Shown here piece after piece: positions 8,637 to 17,552 of a DNA stretch of 64,000 nucleotides. The position numbers were made by a program, and so were the translations under genes. The DNA lies in NCBI RefSeq assembly GCF_001953875.1, contig NZ_MQUR01000030.1, forward strand, positions 1 through 64,000, read 5' to 3'. The notes beneath the pieces are model-generated. The model was not told where the DNA came from. It did no database searches and worked only from the letters and a program-made list of their open reading frames with translations. This DNA comes from Streptomyces amritsarensis. Its GTDB lineage: Bacteria; Actinomycetota; Actinomycetes; Streptomycetales; Streptomycetaceae. The first letter of the stretch is position 1. The number at the start of each line of letters is the position of its first letter.

Positions 8637-9479
8637 TTTCTCCTGACCCCGCGCTGGTGGGGGATCAACGTCTTCGTCGCGCTCGCGGTCCCCTTCTGCC
8701 TGTTCATGGGGTCCTGGCAGCTCGGCCGGTTCGAGGCGCGTGTCGACAGCCACCGGGAGGCGACCTCCGAACGGCCCGTCGACCAGGTGGCCGCCCCGCT
8801 GGACTCGCTGCTGCCGGTCGACACGCAGACGTCCGGACGGCTGGCTTCCGCCTCCGGGGAGTACGCCGAGCAGATGCTGGTGCCCGAGCGGCGGCTCGAC
8901 GGGGCGTCCGGTTTCTACGTCCTGACGCTGCTGAAGACCGACTCCGGCAAGGCCCTCCCGGTGGTCCGGGGCTGGCTGCCGGGTGCGGCGGACCCTGCGA
9001 AGGCGCCGGCCGCGCCGACGGGCCGGGTCGAGGTGACCGGAGCCCTGCAGGCCTCGGAGAACTCCGGCACGAAGGGGGTCCACGCCCAGGGCGGCCTGCC
9101 CGCCGGGCAGCTCGGTGTGATCGCCGCGGCCACGCTGGTCAACATCGTCCCGCACGACCTGTACGACGCCTGGCTGACCGTGCAGACCCCGGCGGACGGG
9201 ATGCTTCCGGTGCCTGCCCAGGCGCCGACGAACACCGGTCTCGACCTCAAGGCCTTCCAGAACCTCGGCTACACCGGCGAGTGGTTCGTCTTCGTCGCCT
9301 TCGTGCTCTTCATGTGGTTCCGGCTCTACCGCCGTGAGGTGGAGACGCTCCGCGACGCGGAGGCGGGCCTGCTCGACCCCGCCGGAGACGCCGAACCCGC
9401 CGAAGCCGCTGAAACCGCAGGTCCCGCCGGTCCCGCCGCGCAGGATCAGTCGTCGACCGGGATCGCGCCCGTCCGGTAG
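8628..9479 (+). CDS. SURF1-family cytochrome oxidase biogenesis protein
   Basis: A membrane protein with the SURF1 layout: an N-terminal transmembrane helix (WWGINVFVALAVPFCLFMGSWQ), a roughly 180-residue extracytoplasmic domain containing GFYVLTLL and VRGWLPG, and a C-terminal helix (EWFVFVAFVLFMWFRLYRR). SURF1 proteins help insert heme into the aa3 oxidase. The GTG at 8628 places the protein start just before the helix; a GTG at 8604 is an alternative. Its last 34 bases overlap the 3' end of the convergent gene that follows. The C-terminal tail is Ala/Pro-rich and probably disordered. Confidence 0.85.
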   Translation: MHRFLLTPRWWGINVFVALAVPFCLFMGSWQLGRFEARVDSHREATSERPVDQVAAPLDSLLPVDTQTSGRLASASGEYAEQMLVPERRLDGASGFYVLTLLKTDSGKALPVVRGWLPGAADPAKAPAAPTGRVEVTGALQASENSGTKGVHAQGGLPAGQLGVIAAATLVNIVPHDLYDAWLTVQTPADGMLPVPAQAPTNTGLDLKAFQNLGYTGEWFVFVAFVLFMWFRLYRREVETLRDAEAGLLDPAGDAEPAEAAETAGPAGPAAQDQSSTGIAPVR

Positions 9480-10540
9480 ACCGTGCCGCCGCAGGCGTCG
9501 GGGATCGTCGTCCGCGTCGTCGGTGCCCCGCTCGTCCGGGGCGTGTGGGACACCTCGACGACGCTCGGCGCCTGGGGCGTGCCCGTCTGGGGCTCCGACG
9601 CCGCCCCGCTGCCCGGAGCGCCCGACGTGCCCGCCGAGCTGGTCAGCGGCGGCTTGGTGCTCCCGTCCGAGCCGTTCGCCGCGCAGGGCTCGCCCGGCGG
9701 CACCCACGCGAAGCGGACCTCGTAGGACTTGTTCGGCGGGAGCACCACCGTCGACGCCTCCGCCGACGGGTCGGGCAGCAGCCCGCTGCCCGGGCCGCCG
9801 GCCGTGTGGCCGACCACGGCGACCCCGGAGCCGGGTACGAGCGTCGCGACGGGCGCGGAGGCCGCGGTCACCGTGTCCCGGCCGGCGACGGAGCAGCCCT
9901 GCGAGGAGACGTTGGTGACCCGGAAGCCGCCGGCCACCCGGCCGTCGCCCTCGGGGTTGCGCACGTAGCCCACGACGCCCAGCTGCTCCGCCCCGCACCC
10001 GGGCACGCCCGGCGCGGCCACCGGCGGCAGCGGGCCGGTGCCCGCCGCCGGACCGGACCCGGAACCGGCCGGTCCGCCCGAGGCGCCGGTGCCCGCCGGG
10101 CCCGAGGTGGAGCCGCCGGTCGTGGCGCCGCCCTGGGAGGGATCGGGCTGCCCGGTGGCGCCTCCCGCGTCGAGGGAGCCGCTGTGGGAGCCGCCGGCCT
10201 TCGGGTAGGACCCGTGTGCGTTCTGGTGCGGGTCGGACGTGTCGCCCTGCTTGTCGCCGGCGTGCGCCTGGTGCCCGGCCATGGCCTGGCGGTCCGCGGC
10301 CGTGCCCTCGCCGCCCGCGAGGTGCAGGGCCGCCGGGATCGCGGTCCCGGCGAGCAGCGCGGCCGCGGCCGCGCCGACGACGGCCCGGCGCCTGCGGGCC
10401 CGGCGCCGCGCGGGCACGGCGTGCACGATCCGCTCCAGCGCGTCCTCGGAGGGCTGGATGCCCTCGACGGCGCCGCGCAGGAGGATCCGCAGCTCGTCTT
10501 CGCCGCTCGCGCCGTCCGGCGCTGTGTGGTCGTCCATCAT
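9446..10540 (-). CDS. Membrane-anchored protein coupled to an ECF sigma factor
   Basis: A 364-residue protein with a short cytoplasmic N-terminus (ELRILLRGAVEGIQPSEDALERIVHAV), a single membrane helix (RAVVGAAAAALLAGTAIPAALHL, about residues 53-76), a Gly/Ser/Pro-rich linker and an extracytoplasmic C-terminal domain with paired cysteines. Its ATG overlaps the TGA of the sigma-factor gene (ATGA), so translation is coupled. This position and topology suggest a regulator or partner of the sigma factor, but no zinc-binding anti-sigma motif is seen, so that role is inference. Confidence 0.65.
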   Translation of the reverse strand: MMDDHTAPDGASGEDELRILLRGAVEGIQPSEDALERIVHAVPARRRARRRRAVVGAAAAALLAGTAIPAALHLAGGEGTAADRQAMAGHQAHAGDKQGDTSDPHQNAHGSYPKAGGSHSGSLDAGGATGQPDPSQGGATTGGSTSGPAGTGASGGPAGSGSGPAAGTGPLPPVAAPGVPGCGAEQLGVVGYVRNPEGDGRVAGGFRVTNVSSQGCSVAGRDTVTAASAPVATLVPGSGVAVVGHTAGGPGSGLLPDPSAEASTVVLPPNKSYEVRFAWVPPGEPCAANGSDGSTKPPLTSSAGTSGAPGSGAASEPQTGTPQAPSVVEVSHTPRTSGAPTTRTTIPDACGGTVYRTGAIPVDD

Positions 10541-11271
10541 GACTGCGCAGCCTCCATCGCCACCCGCAGCGCGGCAATGCCCCGCGATCCGTACGCCTTG
10601 ACCGAGCCGAGCGATATCCCCAGCGTCTCCGCGACCTGGGCTTCCGTCATGTCCGCGAAGTAGCGCAGCACCAGCACCTCGCGCTGGCGGCGCTGCAGTC
10701 CCCGCATCGCCTTGATCAGGTCGTCCCGCTCCAGCTGGTCGTAGGCGCCCTCTTCGGCGCTCGCCATGTCCGGCATGGGCTTCGACAGCAGCTTGAGGCC
10801 GAGGATGCGCCGGCGCAGGGCGGAACGCGAGAGGTTCACGACGGTCTGGCGCAGGTACGCCAACGTCTTCTCGCGGTCGCGGACCCGGTTGCGTGCCGAG
10901 TGCACGCGGATGAACGCCTCCTGCACGACGTCCTCGCAGGAGGCGGTGTCGTCGAGGAGCAGCGCGGCGAGGCCGAGGAGCGAGCGGTAGTGGGCCTGGT
11001 AGGTCGCCGTGAGGTGGTCGACGGTGGTGCCGGGCACCACCTCGGCCGTCTCGTCCTTACCGCTCGCGTCCGCCTCGTCGCCGTCGCGCTGCGCGGGCAC
11101 GAGGCCGCCCGGGACCGGTGCGGCAGTCCGTGCGGGGGCCTGCGGGGTCCCCGACGGCGGGACGGGAACGATCACGGGAAGACCGCCGCCGGGCGTGCGG
11201 AAATCGCGGCGCGGCGGGAGGATCCCCGTGCGTGCCGGTAGGACGGCCAGTTCGAGCAGTGCCTCTGCCAC
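10537..11271 (-). CDS. ECF (SigE-like family) RNA polymerase sigma factor
   Basis: A 244-residue extracytoplasmic-function sigma factor. Region 2 spans DHLTATYQAHYRSLLGLAALLLDDTASCEDVVQEAFIRVHSA and region 4 spans LQRRQREVLVLRYFADMTEAQVAETLGISLGSVKAYGSRGIAAL, ending in the recognition helix. About 85 unconserved Pro-rich residues precede region 2, so the GTG at 11271 may be too far upstream. A coupled membrane protein follows. Target promoters are unknown. The 169 bases upstream hold a GGATCGG/CCGATCC inverted repeat at 11414-11429 and a CTTGATCAAG palindrome. Confidence 0.85.
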   Translation of the reverse strand: MAEALLELAVLPARTGILPPRRDFRTPGGGLPVIVPVPPSGTPQAPARTAAPVPGGLVPAQRDGDEADASGKDETAEVVPGTTVDHLTATYQAHYRSLLGLAALLLDDTASCEDVVQEAFIRVHSARNRVRDREKTLAYLRQTVVNLSRSALRRRILGLKLLSKPMPDMASAEEGAYDQLERDDLIKAMRGLQRRQREVLVLRYFADMTEAQVAETLGISLGSVKAYGSRGIAALRVAMEAAQS

Positions 11272-11440
11272 GCCTGTAGGACACGCGTCCCCCCGTCAGG
11301 GTTGTACGCGCGGGGAAGCCTCACCGGAGAAATCCGTATTGTGCTCATGCATACCCGCTCTTCCCGATTGCCCCGTCCAGCGAAACGGCAGTCGGGCCAT
11401 CACCTTGATCAAGGGATCGGCACCGATCCTACAAAGCGAA

Positions 11441-12517
11441 TTACGCAAATTCACCTGCGATCAGTTCCGCGATCTGCGTGGCATTCAGTGCCGCCCCTTG
11501 GCGGAGATTGTCCGCGCACACGAAGAACTCCAGCGCGTACGGGTCGTCCAGCGAGGCCCGCACCCGCCCCACCCAGGCAGGATCCGTCCCGGCGGCGTCC
11601 ACGGGTGTGGGGAACTCCCCCGTCGCGGGGTCGTCCACGAGCACCACGCCGGGCGCGGCCTCCAGGATCTCCCGGGCGCGCGCGGCCTTGACCTCGTTCT
11701 CGAAGCCGGCCCGCACCGTCAGCGAGTCACCGGTCAGCACCGGCACCCGGACGCAGGTCACCGACACCGGGAGCGTCTCCAGCTGCAGGATCCGGCGGGT
11801 CTGCGCCCGTACGGCCAGTTCCTGCGAGGACCAGCCGTCCTCGTTCAGCTCGCCGCACCACGGCACGACGTTGAGGGCCAGGGGGCCCGCGAAGGGGCCG
11901 GTGTCCTCGCCCACGGCACGGCGCACGTCGCCGGGCTGCTCGCCCAGGGACGTCCCGGCCACCAGCGACAACTGGCGGCGCAGCGCCTCGGAGCCGGCCC
12001 GTCCGGCCGCGCTCGCCGCCTGGTACGTGGACACGGCCAGCTCGATCAGGCCGTACTCGGCGTGCAGCGCACCCAGCGAGGCGATCATCGCGGCGGTGAC
12101 GGTGTCCGGGGCGGCGACGATCCCGCGCGGCCGGATCCGTGCCGCGCCGGCGTTGATCTCGGGCACCACCAGCGGCACCTCGGGATCCTCCCGGAAGGCG
12201 GCGGACTGGTCGACGACGACCGCGCCGCGCGTGGTGACGACGGGCGCCCACCGGGCCGAGACCTCGGCCGGGGTCAGGAAGAGCGCGACATCGCCCGGCC
12301 CGAGGCCGTCGAAGGCGTCCTCGGTGAGGGCGAGCACCTCGCACTCCTGCCCGCGCACGGACAGCATGCGGCCGGCCGAGCGCGCGGAGGCGATCAGGCG
12401 TATGTCGCCCCAGACGTCCGCCCGCTGGGACAGCATCCGGAGCAGGACCGCCCCGACTGCTCCGGTCGCCCCGACGACGGCGAGTGCCGGAGCCGGGGTC
12501 GACCGGGCGGCGGTCAT
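11441..12517 (-). CDS. Aspartate-semialdehyde dehydrogenase paralogue lacking catalytic Cys and His
   Basis: A 358-residue member of the Asd family, complete from the NADP-binding GATGAVG (residues 16-22) to the C-terminal [17 protein letters not shown]. The active-site block, NPNCTT in active enzymes, reads APDTVT (136-141), so the nucleophilic Cys is absent (T139, codon 12101-12103). The catalytic His of the GHS block is Asp (TGDSL). The Gln in STYQAAS and the Arg in CVRVP remain. The ATG overlaps the TGA of ask (ATGA), so it is co-translated with aspartokinase. It is probably a pseudoenzyme or regulatory partner, with active Asd encoded elsewhere; this is inference from the missing residues. 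Confidence 0.85.
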   Translation of the reverse strand: MTAARSTPAPALAVVGATGAVGAVLLRMLSQRADVWGDIRLIASARSAGRMLSVRGQECEVLALTEDAFDGLGPGDVALFLTPAEVSARWAPVVTTRGAVVVDQSAAFREDPEVPLVVPEINAGAARIRPRGIVAAPDTVTAAMIASLGALHAEYGLIELAVSTYQAASAAGRAGSEALRRQLSLVAGTSLGEQPGDVRRAVGEDTGPFAGPLALNVVPWCGELNEDGWSSQELAVRAQTRRILQLETLPVSVTCVRVPVLTGDSLTVRAGFENEVKAARAREILEAAPGVVLVDDPATGEFPTPVDAAGTDPAWVGRVRASLDDPYALEFFVCADNLRQGAALNATQIAELIAGEFA

Positions 12518-13035
12518 CGTCCGGTGCCTCCGTAGACGACGGCCTCGTCGCTGTCGGAGTCGAGGCCGAAGGCCGTGTGCACGGCGCGGACGGCCTCGTT
12601 GACGTCGTCCTGGCGGGTCACGACCGAGATGCGGATCTCCGAGGTGGAGATCAGCTCGATGTTGACGCCGGCGTCGGACAGCGCCTGGAAGAAGGAGGCG
12701 GTGACGCCCGGGTTCGTCTTCATGCCGGCGCCGACCAGGGAGATCTTGCCGATCTGGTCGTCGTAGCGCAGGGAGTCGAAGCCGATCGCGCTCTTCGCCT
12801 TCTCCAGGGCGTCGATGGCCTTGTGGCCCTCGGCCTTGGGGAGGGTGAAGGAGATGTCGGTGAGGCCCGTCGAGGCCGCGGAGACGTTCTGCACGATCAT
12901 GTCGATGTTGATCTCGGCGTCCGCGATGGCGCGGAAGATCGCCGCGGCCTCGCCCGGCTTGTCCGGGACGCCGACGACCGTGATCTTTGCTTCGGAGACG
13001 TCGTGAGCGACTCCGGAGATGATGGCGTGCTCCAC
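12514..13035 (-). CDS. Possible internally initiated aspartokinase beta subunit
   Basis: In several Gram-positive bacteria (Bacillus, Corynebacterium) the ACT-domain half of aspartokinase is also made from an in-frame internal start, giving alpha2beta2 enzymes. At the equivalent place here ([12 protein letters not shown]) there is a GTG at 13035 with AGGGGA seven bases upstream, which would yield 173 residues with both ACT domains. The start is plausible by position and ribosome site only. Confidence 0.4.
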   Translation of the reverse strand: MEHAIISGVAHDVSEAKITVVGVPDKPGEAAAIFRAIADAEINIDMIVQNVSAASTGLTDISFTLPKAEGHKAIDALEKAKSAIGFDSLRYDDQIGKISLVGAGMKTNPGVTASFFQALSDAGVNIELISTSEIRISVVTRQDDVNEAVRAVHTAFGLDSDSDEAVVYGGTGR

Positions 13036-13788
13036 CTGCTCGTCCCCTTGCGGATTCTCGTTGCTGACCCAGGTGCCCGGCAGTCCAGAGAAGGACGAAC
13101 GGACGTGGATCGGGATGTTGTATCGGCGTGCGTACTCGACACAGCGGTGCAGCAGCACCTTGGAACCGGAAGCCGCCAGCTCCAGCATGTCCTCGGAGGA
13201 GATCCAGTCGATCTTCCGGGCCTTCTTCACGACGCGGGGGTCCGCGGTGAAGACGCCGTCGACATCGGTGTAGATCTCGCATACCTCGGCGTCCAGCGCC
13301 GCGGCGAGCGCCACGGCGGTGGTGTCCGAACCGCCGCGGCCCAGGGTGGTGATGTCCTTGGAGTCCGCGGACACACCCTGGAAACCGGCGACGATGGCGA
13401 TGTTGCCCTCGTCCAGCGCGGTGCGGATACGGCCCGGCGTGACATCGATGATGCGCGCCTTGTTGTGGACCGAGTCGGTGATGACGCCTGCCTGGCTGCC
13501 GGTGAACGACTGGGCCTCGTGGCCCAGGTTTTTGATCGCCATGGCCAGCAGGGCCATGGAGATCCGCTCTCCGGCGGTCAGCAGCATGTCGAATTCACGC
13601 CCGGCAGGCATCGGGGAAACCTGCTCGGCGAGATCGATCAGCTCGTCCGTCGTGTCGCCCATCGCGGACACCACGACGACCACTTGGTGGCCGTTCTTCT
13701 TGGCATCCACGATCCGCTTGGCGACGCGCTTGATGCCCTCGGCATCGGCTACGGAGGAGCCTCCGTACTTCTGCACGACAAGGCCCAC
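12514..13788 (-). CDS. ask: Aspartokinase
   Basis: Catalyses ATP-dependent phosphorylation of aspartate, the entry to lysine, threonine, methionine and diaminopimelate synthesis. The 424-residue protein begins [15 protein letters not shown] (kinase signature), continues through the amino-acid kinase domain ([36 protein letters not shown]) and ends in two ACT domains ([44 protein letters not shown]) for feedback control. The start is GTG 13788, five bases after GAGGAG; a longer frame begins at a TTG without support. The degenerate asd follows with ATGA overlap. An internal start for a beta subunit is noted separately. Confidence 0.95.
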   Translation of the reverse strand: MGLVVQKYGGSSVADAEGIKRVAKRIVDAKKNGHQVVVVVSAMGDTTDELIDLAEQVSPMPAGREFDMLLTAGERISMALLAMAIKNLGHEAQSFTGSQAGVITDSVHNKARIIDVTPGRIRTALDEGNIAIVAGFQGVSADSKDITTLGRGGSDTTAVALAAALDAEVCEIYTDVDGVFTADPRVVKKARKIDWISSEDMLELAASGSKVLLHRCVEYARRYNIPIHVRSSFSGLPGTWVSNENPQGDEQVEHAIISGVAHDVSEAKITVVGVPDKPGEAAAIFRAIADAEINIDMIVQNVSAASTGLTDISFTLPKAEGHKAIDALEKAKSAIGFDSLRYDDQIGKISLVGAGMKTNPGVTASFFQALSDAGVNIELISTSEIRISVVTRQDDVNEAVRAVHTAFGLDSDSDEAVVYGGTGR

Positions 13789-13908
13789 GTGCGCTCCTCG
13801 CTCAGTCCGTCTCATTGCTGGTGCAGTGTAACGAGCGCCCGGGATCCGGCCGCCACGTACCACATCATGAGACGAACAGATCAAAGTCCGGGTTCCCGCG
13901 CCGGAGGG

Positions 13909-14556
13909 TCACATGCGGCCCAGGCCGCCGAGCTCCTGCGCCATCACCTGTCCGGCCTGCTCCGCGAGGTCGTCCTCGGTCAGGTCCTCGTCGGTGTCCA
14001 GGCCGTCCAGGGCCGCCAGCGGCTGGTTCAGGCGCACGTGCGAGATCAGGGACTGGAGGGCGCGCAGCGTCGCCGAGGCCGTCGGGCCCCAGTTGGTGAA
14101 GTACGAGAACTGCCACCACCACAGCGCCTCCGTGATGCGGCCCGCCTGGTGGTGGATCAGGCCGTGCCGCAGGTCGGCGACCACGTCGGCCAGGTCGTCG
14201 GAGATCCGGTGGGCGACGGGGACCTTGCGCGGCTCGTACGGGTCGAAGACCTCGGAGTAGACGTCGACCGGCTCCAGCATGATCGCGAACCGCTCGCGCA
14301 GGTCGTCGACGTCCGGCTCCGGGCCGAGGTCGGGCTCGTAGCGCTCGTCGGGCAGCACGTCCTGGTACGCGCCCAGCCGGCCGCCCGCCAGCAGCAGCTG
14401 GGACACCTCCAGGAGGAGGAAGGGCACCGCACTGTCGGGGTCCTCGCCCTTGGCGACCTCGGTGACCGCGACGATGAACGACTCGATCTGGTCCGCGATC
14501 GAGGCGGCGAAGTCGTCAGGATCCTGGCCGAGAGCGTGCAGCATTGCGTCAGACAT
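13909..14556 (-). CDS. DUF5063 domain protein
   Basis: A 215-residue soluble, acidic, mainly helical protein conserved next to recR in actinobacteria. Recognisable stretches are [20 protein letters not shown] and the Trp-rich [15 protein letters not shown]. The ATG at 14556 overlaps the recR stop by eight bases (ATGTCTGA), implying translational coupling, and an AAGGAAGG site lies about ten bases upstream; an ATG at 14577 is an alternative start. Function is unknown; the neighbourhood suggests a link to DNA repair. Confidence 0.75.
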   Translation of the reverse strand: MSDAMLHALGQDPDDFAASIADQIESFIVAVTEVAKGEDPDSAVPFLLLEVSQLLLAGGRLGAYQDVLPDERYEPDLGPEPDVDDLRERFAIMLEPVDVYSEVFDPYEPRKVPVAHRISDDLADVVADLRHGLIHHQAGRITEALWWWQFSYFTNWGPTASATLRALQSLISHVRLNQPLAALDGLDTDEDLTEDDLAEQAGQVMAQELGGLGRM

Positions 14557-15148
14557 CGAGAAGTCGCCTTCCTTCAAAGGCCCGCCCCAGCGTGACCTCG
14601 TCCGCGTACTCCAGATCTCCCCCGACGGGGAGCCCGCTGGCCAGGCGGGTGACCTTCAGGCCCATGGGCTTGATCATGCGGGCGAGGTAGGTGGCGGTCG
14701 CCTCGCCCTCCAGGTTCGGGTCGGTGGCGAGGATCAGCTCGGTCACCTCGCCGTCCGCCAGGCGCGCCAGCAGCTCGCGGATGCGCAGGTCGTCCGGGCC
14801 GACGCCCTCGATCGGGCTGATCGCCCCGCCGAGGACGTGGTACTTGCCCCGGAACTCGCGGGTCCGCTCGATCGCGACGACGTCCTTCGGCTCCTCGACG
14901 ACGCAGATGACCGTCGTGTCCCGGCGCGGGTCGCGACAGATGCCGCACCGCTCCTCCTGCGCCACGTTCCCGCACACGGCGCAGAAGCGGACCTTGTCCT
15001 TGACCTCGAGCAGCGCGTGCGCGAGGCGGCGGACGTCGGTGGGCTCGGCCTGCAGGATGTGGAAGGCGATCCGCTGCGCGCTCTTGGGCCCGACGCCGGG
15101 CAGCCTGCCCAGTTCGTCGATCAGGTCCTGGACCACGCCTTCGTACAA
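14549..15148 (-). CDS. recR: Recombination mediator protein RecR
   Basis: RecR works with RecF and RecO to load RecA at gaps. The 199-residue protein has the N-terminal helix-hairpin-helix ([22 protein letters not shown]), a C4 zinc finger ([16 protein letters not shown], about residues 57-72), and a Toprim domain ([34 protein letters not shown]). Initiation is at a TTG (15148) with GAAGG seven bases upstream; the N-terminus [13 protein letters not shown] matches the family start, so the TTG is accepted. It sits between ybaB and a coupled DUF5063 gene. Confidence 0.95.
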   Translation of the reverse strand: MYEGVVQDLIDELGRLPGVGPKSAQRIAFHILQAEPTDVRRLAHALLEVKDKVRFCAVCGNVAQEERCGICRDPRRDTTVICVVEEPKDVVAIERTREFRGKYHVLGGAISPIEGVGPDDLRIRELLARLADGEVTELILATDPNLEGEATATYLARMIKPMGLKVTRLASGLPVGGDLEYADEVTLGRAFEGRRLLDV

Positions 15149-15200
15149 CGGACTGCCTTCTTTCGCTTCGTCGGATGGGAGGGACCGGGGGAATGTACTG

Positions 15201-15545
15201 CTAGAACGGCAGGCCGGGAATCCCGCTGCCGCCGCCCAGACCCTGCGCGAGGGGGCCCAGCTTCTGCTGCTGGAGCGCCTGGGCGTTCTCGTTGGCCGCC
15301 TGGACCGCCGCGACCACGAGGTCGGCGAGCGTCTCCGTGTCCTCCGGGTCCACCGCCTTCGGATCGATCACCAGCGCGCGCAGCTCGCCGGAGCCGGTGA
15401 CGGTCGCCTTGACCAGGCCGCCGCCGGCCTGGCCCTCGACCTCGGTCCGCGCCAGCTCCTCCTGGGCCGCGGCGAGGTCCTGCTGCATCTTCTGGGCCTG
15501 CTGGAGCAGCTGCTGCATGTTGGGCTGGCCACCACCGGGAATCAC
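15201..15545 (-). CDS. YbaB/EbfC nucleoid-associated protein
   Basis: A 114-residue DNA-binding dimer protein of the YbaB/EbfC family, usually found just upstream of recR as it is here (52 bases apart). The sequence runs [20 protein letters not shown] (long helix), [22 protein letters not shown] (beta sheet) and [16 protein letters not shown] (second helix). The start is GTG 15545. The 291 bases between this gene and the divergent SLATT-like gene contain no ORF or tRNA that I can support and should hold both promoters. Confidence 0.9.
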   Translation of the reverse strand: MIPGGGQPNMQQLLQQAQKMQQDLAAAQEELARTEVEGQAGGGLVKATVTGSGELRALVIDPKAVDPEDTETLADLVVAAVQAANENAQALQQQKLGPLAQGLGGGSGIPGLPF

Positions 15546-15836
15546 AGGGCACTCACTTCCGTACGTCGGTACCGTCGGGACCTTCGCGGCCGAAGAGACC
15601 TTCGGAACGCTTGGTCAATCCGAGCCTACGTGCTCCCCGGGCGCCGCGCCCTACGCCGTGAGGACCAACTCTTTCGAGTGAGAGTCGGGGCGTACGCGTA
15701 CCTGCTGGAGACCTCCTTGCGAGCGGAAATCCCGGGATTCGTTGTCCATCGCCCGTCATTCGAAGGTAGGAAGAGCATGCGCATCATTGCGCACACGCGC
15801 ACCACCACACGTCAGCGCAGGCAGAGGGAGTGCCGG

Positions 15837-16586
15837 GTGAGCCAGCCGGAGATGCAGCCCGAGGGGCCACCCCGGGATCCCCGGGAGGAAGGCGGCGGGC
15901 CGATGGCGGCGGGCGATCTGACCGGCCGGCCCTTCCCCCTCGGGGACTGGGGGGAGCCCGCCGAGCGGCTCGACGAGCTCTACCGGCGGGTCGAGGCGGA
16001 CGCGCTGCGCACGGCCGAGTGGTACCTGTCCGACCGGGCGTGGAAGCGCCGCGGGGCGCGCGTCCTGCGCGTCGGCGCGGCCCTGGGCGCCGTCACGGGC
16101 GCGGCGATGCCGGTGCTGGAGCTGACGGGCTCGGCGCCGGGCGGATCGACGTACGGTTACCTGGCGCTGCTGCTGGGCGCTGCCGCGCTGGCCTGCGACC
16201 GGTTCTTCGGGCTGACGTCGGGGTGGATGCGGGACGTGGCCACGGCCCAGGCGGTGCAGCGCAGGCTCCAGACACTCCAGTTCGACTGGGCTTCGGAGAA
16301 CGTCCGCGAGGTGCTCGGGCCCACCGAGGGCACCGCCAGCGAGGCCGCCGAGCGGTGCCTGACCGTGCTGCGCCGCTTCTCCGAGGACATCACGGAGCTG
16401 GTGCGGTCGGAGACGGCGGACTGGATGGTGGAGTTCCGGTCCGGGCCCGCGCCGCTGGTGATGCAGTCGCTGGGGGCGTCCGGGGCGCGCGGCGCGGACG
16501 CGTACATCCCGCCGGCCCGCTTCCCGCTGCCGCCGGGCACCCGACCGAACATGCCGCGGCAGCGGCCCCCGGAGCAGCCCCGCTGA
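15837..16586 (+). CDS. SLATT-domain-like membrane protein
   Basis: A 249-residue protein with two adjacent membrane helices (VLRVGAALGAVTGAAMPVLELTG and YGYLALLLGAAALACDRFFGL, about residues 85-135), preceded by DELYRRVEADALRTAEWYLSDRAWKRR and followed by a helical region. This matches the SLATT two-helix family, some members of which act in nucleotide-signal defence systems as pore effectors. Here no cyclase or nuclease partner is adjacent, so a defence role is not supported. The start is GTG 15837 with GAGGGAG upstream; ATG 15777, with its own AGGA site, is an alternative giving 20 more residues. Confidence 0.7.
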   Translation: MSQPEMQPEGPPRDPREEGGGPMAAGDLTGRPFPLGDWGEPAERLDELYRRVEADALRTAEWYLSDRAWKRRGARVLRVGAALGAVTGAAMPVLELTGSAPGGSTYGYLALLLGAAALACDRFFGLTSGWMRDVATAQAVQRRLQTLQFDWASENVREVLGPTEGTASEAAERCLTVLRRFSEDITELVRSETADWMVEFRSGPAPLVMQSLGASGARGADAYIPPARFPLPPGTRPNMPRQRPPEQPR

Positions 16587-16642
16587 ACCGGTGGAGGGGG
16601 CGGGCCGGTGCCGCCCCGCCCACCGGTGCGGGGACGGGCCGA

Positions 16643-16694
16643 GGTGCGGGTCGGGGTACGGGTGCGGGTCGGGGTACGGGTACAGGTCGGGGAG
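16643..16694. repeat. Short GC-rich tandem repeat between convergent genes
   Basis: About three imperfect copies of an 18-base unit (GGGTGCGGGTCGGGGTAC) lie in the 150-bp gap between two convergent genes. The purine-rich strand could form G-quadruplex structure. No coding potential is evident in the gap. Confidence 0.6.
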
Positions 16695-16736
16695 CGGCCA
16701 CGGGTATTGCCACCGGTACGCGTGCGGGGCGCCGGC

Positions 16737-17387
16737 TCAGCTGAAGATGATCATCGATCCCTGTCCGAGGCTGCGCGTCGCCGCCGCGTGCAGCCCCAGC
16801 CAGACGTGCCGCTCGCGGGCGAAGGGGCTGCCGTCGTACGGGATCGGTCCCGCCGGCTCCTCCAGCGACGTCGGCCGCCCCGGCGGCGCCGGAGCCGCGG
16901 GCGGGTTCCCCGGGTCTATCCCGATGGCGGGAGCGACGAACAGCAGCTCCCGCAGCAGCCCCTGCGCGGACCCCAGCGGCCCGCCTCCGGCCAGCAGCTC
17001 CTCGTTCGCCAGGGGCGCCGGGAAGTCGACGGGCACGTAGGCGCCCGCGTGGTCGTAGTGCCACACCAGGTGCGACTGCTGCGCCGTGGGCTCGAACATC
17101 TCCAGCAGCTGTTCGTAGTCCCCGCCGAGCTCGTCCACCGGGGTCACCGGCAGGCCGCAGAGCTGGAGCAGGTAGGCCCGTCTGAGGAAATGCAGTGCGT
17201 CGTAGTCGAAACCGGCGACCGGGGCGACGTCCCCGCTCAGACCCGGCATGTACGCGAACACGGGCACGGACGGGAGTCCGGCCTCACCCAGCGCCTTGTC
17301 GTACGAGGCGATCTCTTCCGCGAAGGGGTTGTCGGGGCTGTGGCACAGCACGTCGACAAGGGGGACCAGCCACAGGTCACAGGCCAC
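16737..17387 (-). CDS. Conserved hypothetical protein (216 aa)
   Basis: A soluble protein beginning (V/M)ACDLWLVPLVDVLCHSPDNPF, with LRRAYLLQLCGLPVTPVDELGGDYEQLLEMFEPTAQQSHLVWHYDHAGAYVPVDF split over its middle, and ending in RHVWLGLHAAATRSLGQGSMIIFS. The GTG at 17387 has GGAGG four bases upstream; a GTG at 17441 would add 18 residues. There is no membrane segment. Proteins of this type recur in actinobacterial core genomes without assigned function; I do not recognise a named domain. Confidence 0.65.
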   Translation of the reverse strand: MACDLWLVPLVDVLCHSPDNPFAEEIASYDKALGEAGLPSVPVFAYMPGLSGDVAPVAGFDYDALHFLRRAYLLQLCGLPVTPVDELGGDYEQLLEMFEPTAQQSHLVWHYDHAGAYVPVDFPAPLANEELLAGGGPLGSAQGLLRELLFVAPAIGIDPGNPPAAPAPPGRPTSLEEPAGPIPYDGSPFARERHVWLGLHAAATRSLGQGSMIIFS

Positions 17388-17552
17388 ACGGCCTCCGATC
17401 AGTCGTTGTCGCCGATCAGGCCAGCGTAGTGCGCCGGACACCCTCCGCGAAGGGGTGCGCAGAACTGGGGGGCGGGGCGGGGCCGGGCGGGGGCGGGGTG
17501 GTGGGGCGGTCGGCGGATCAGGGTCGGCCAGCCTTGGGGGGCCGGCAGGGGC

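Noticed and set aside
15837..16586. SLATT protein as the effector of a phage-defence system
   Set aside because: No nucleotide cyclase, CD-NTase or nuclease is adjacent; the neighbours are housekeeping genes, so only the membrane domain itself is claimed.
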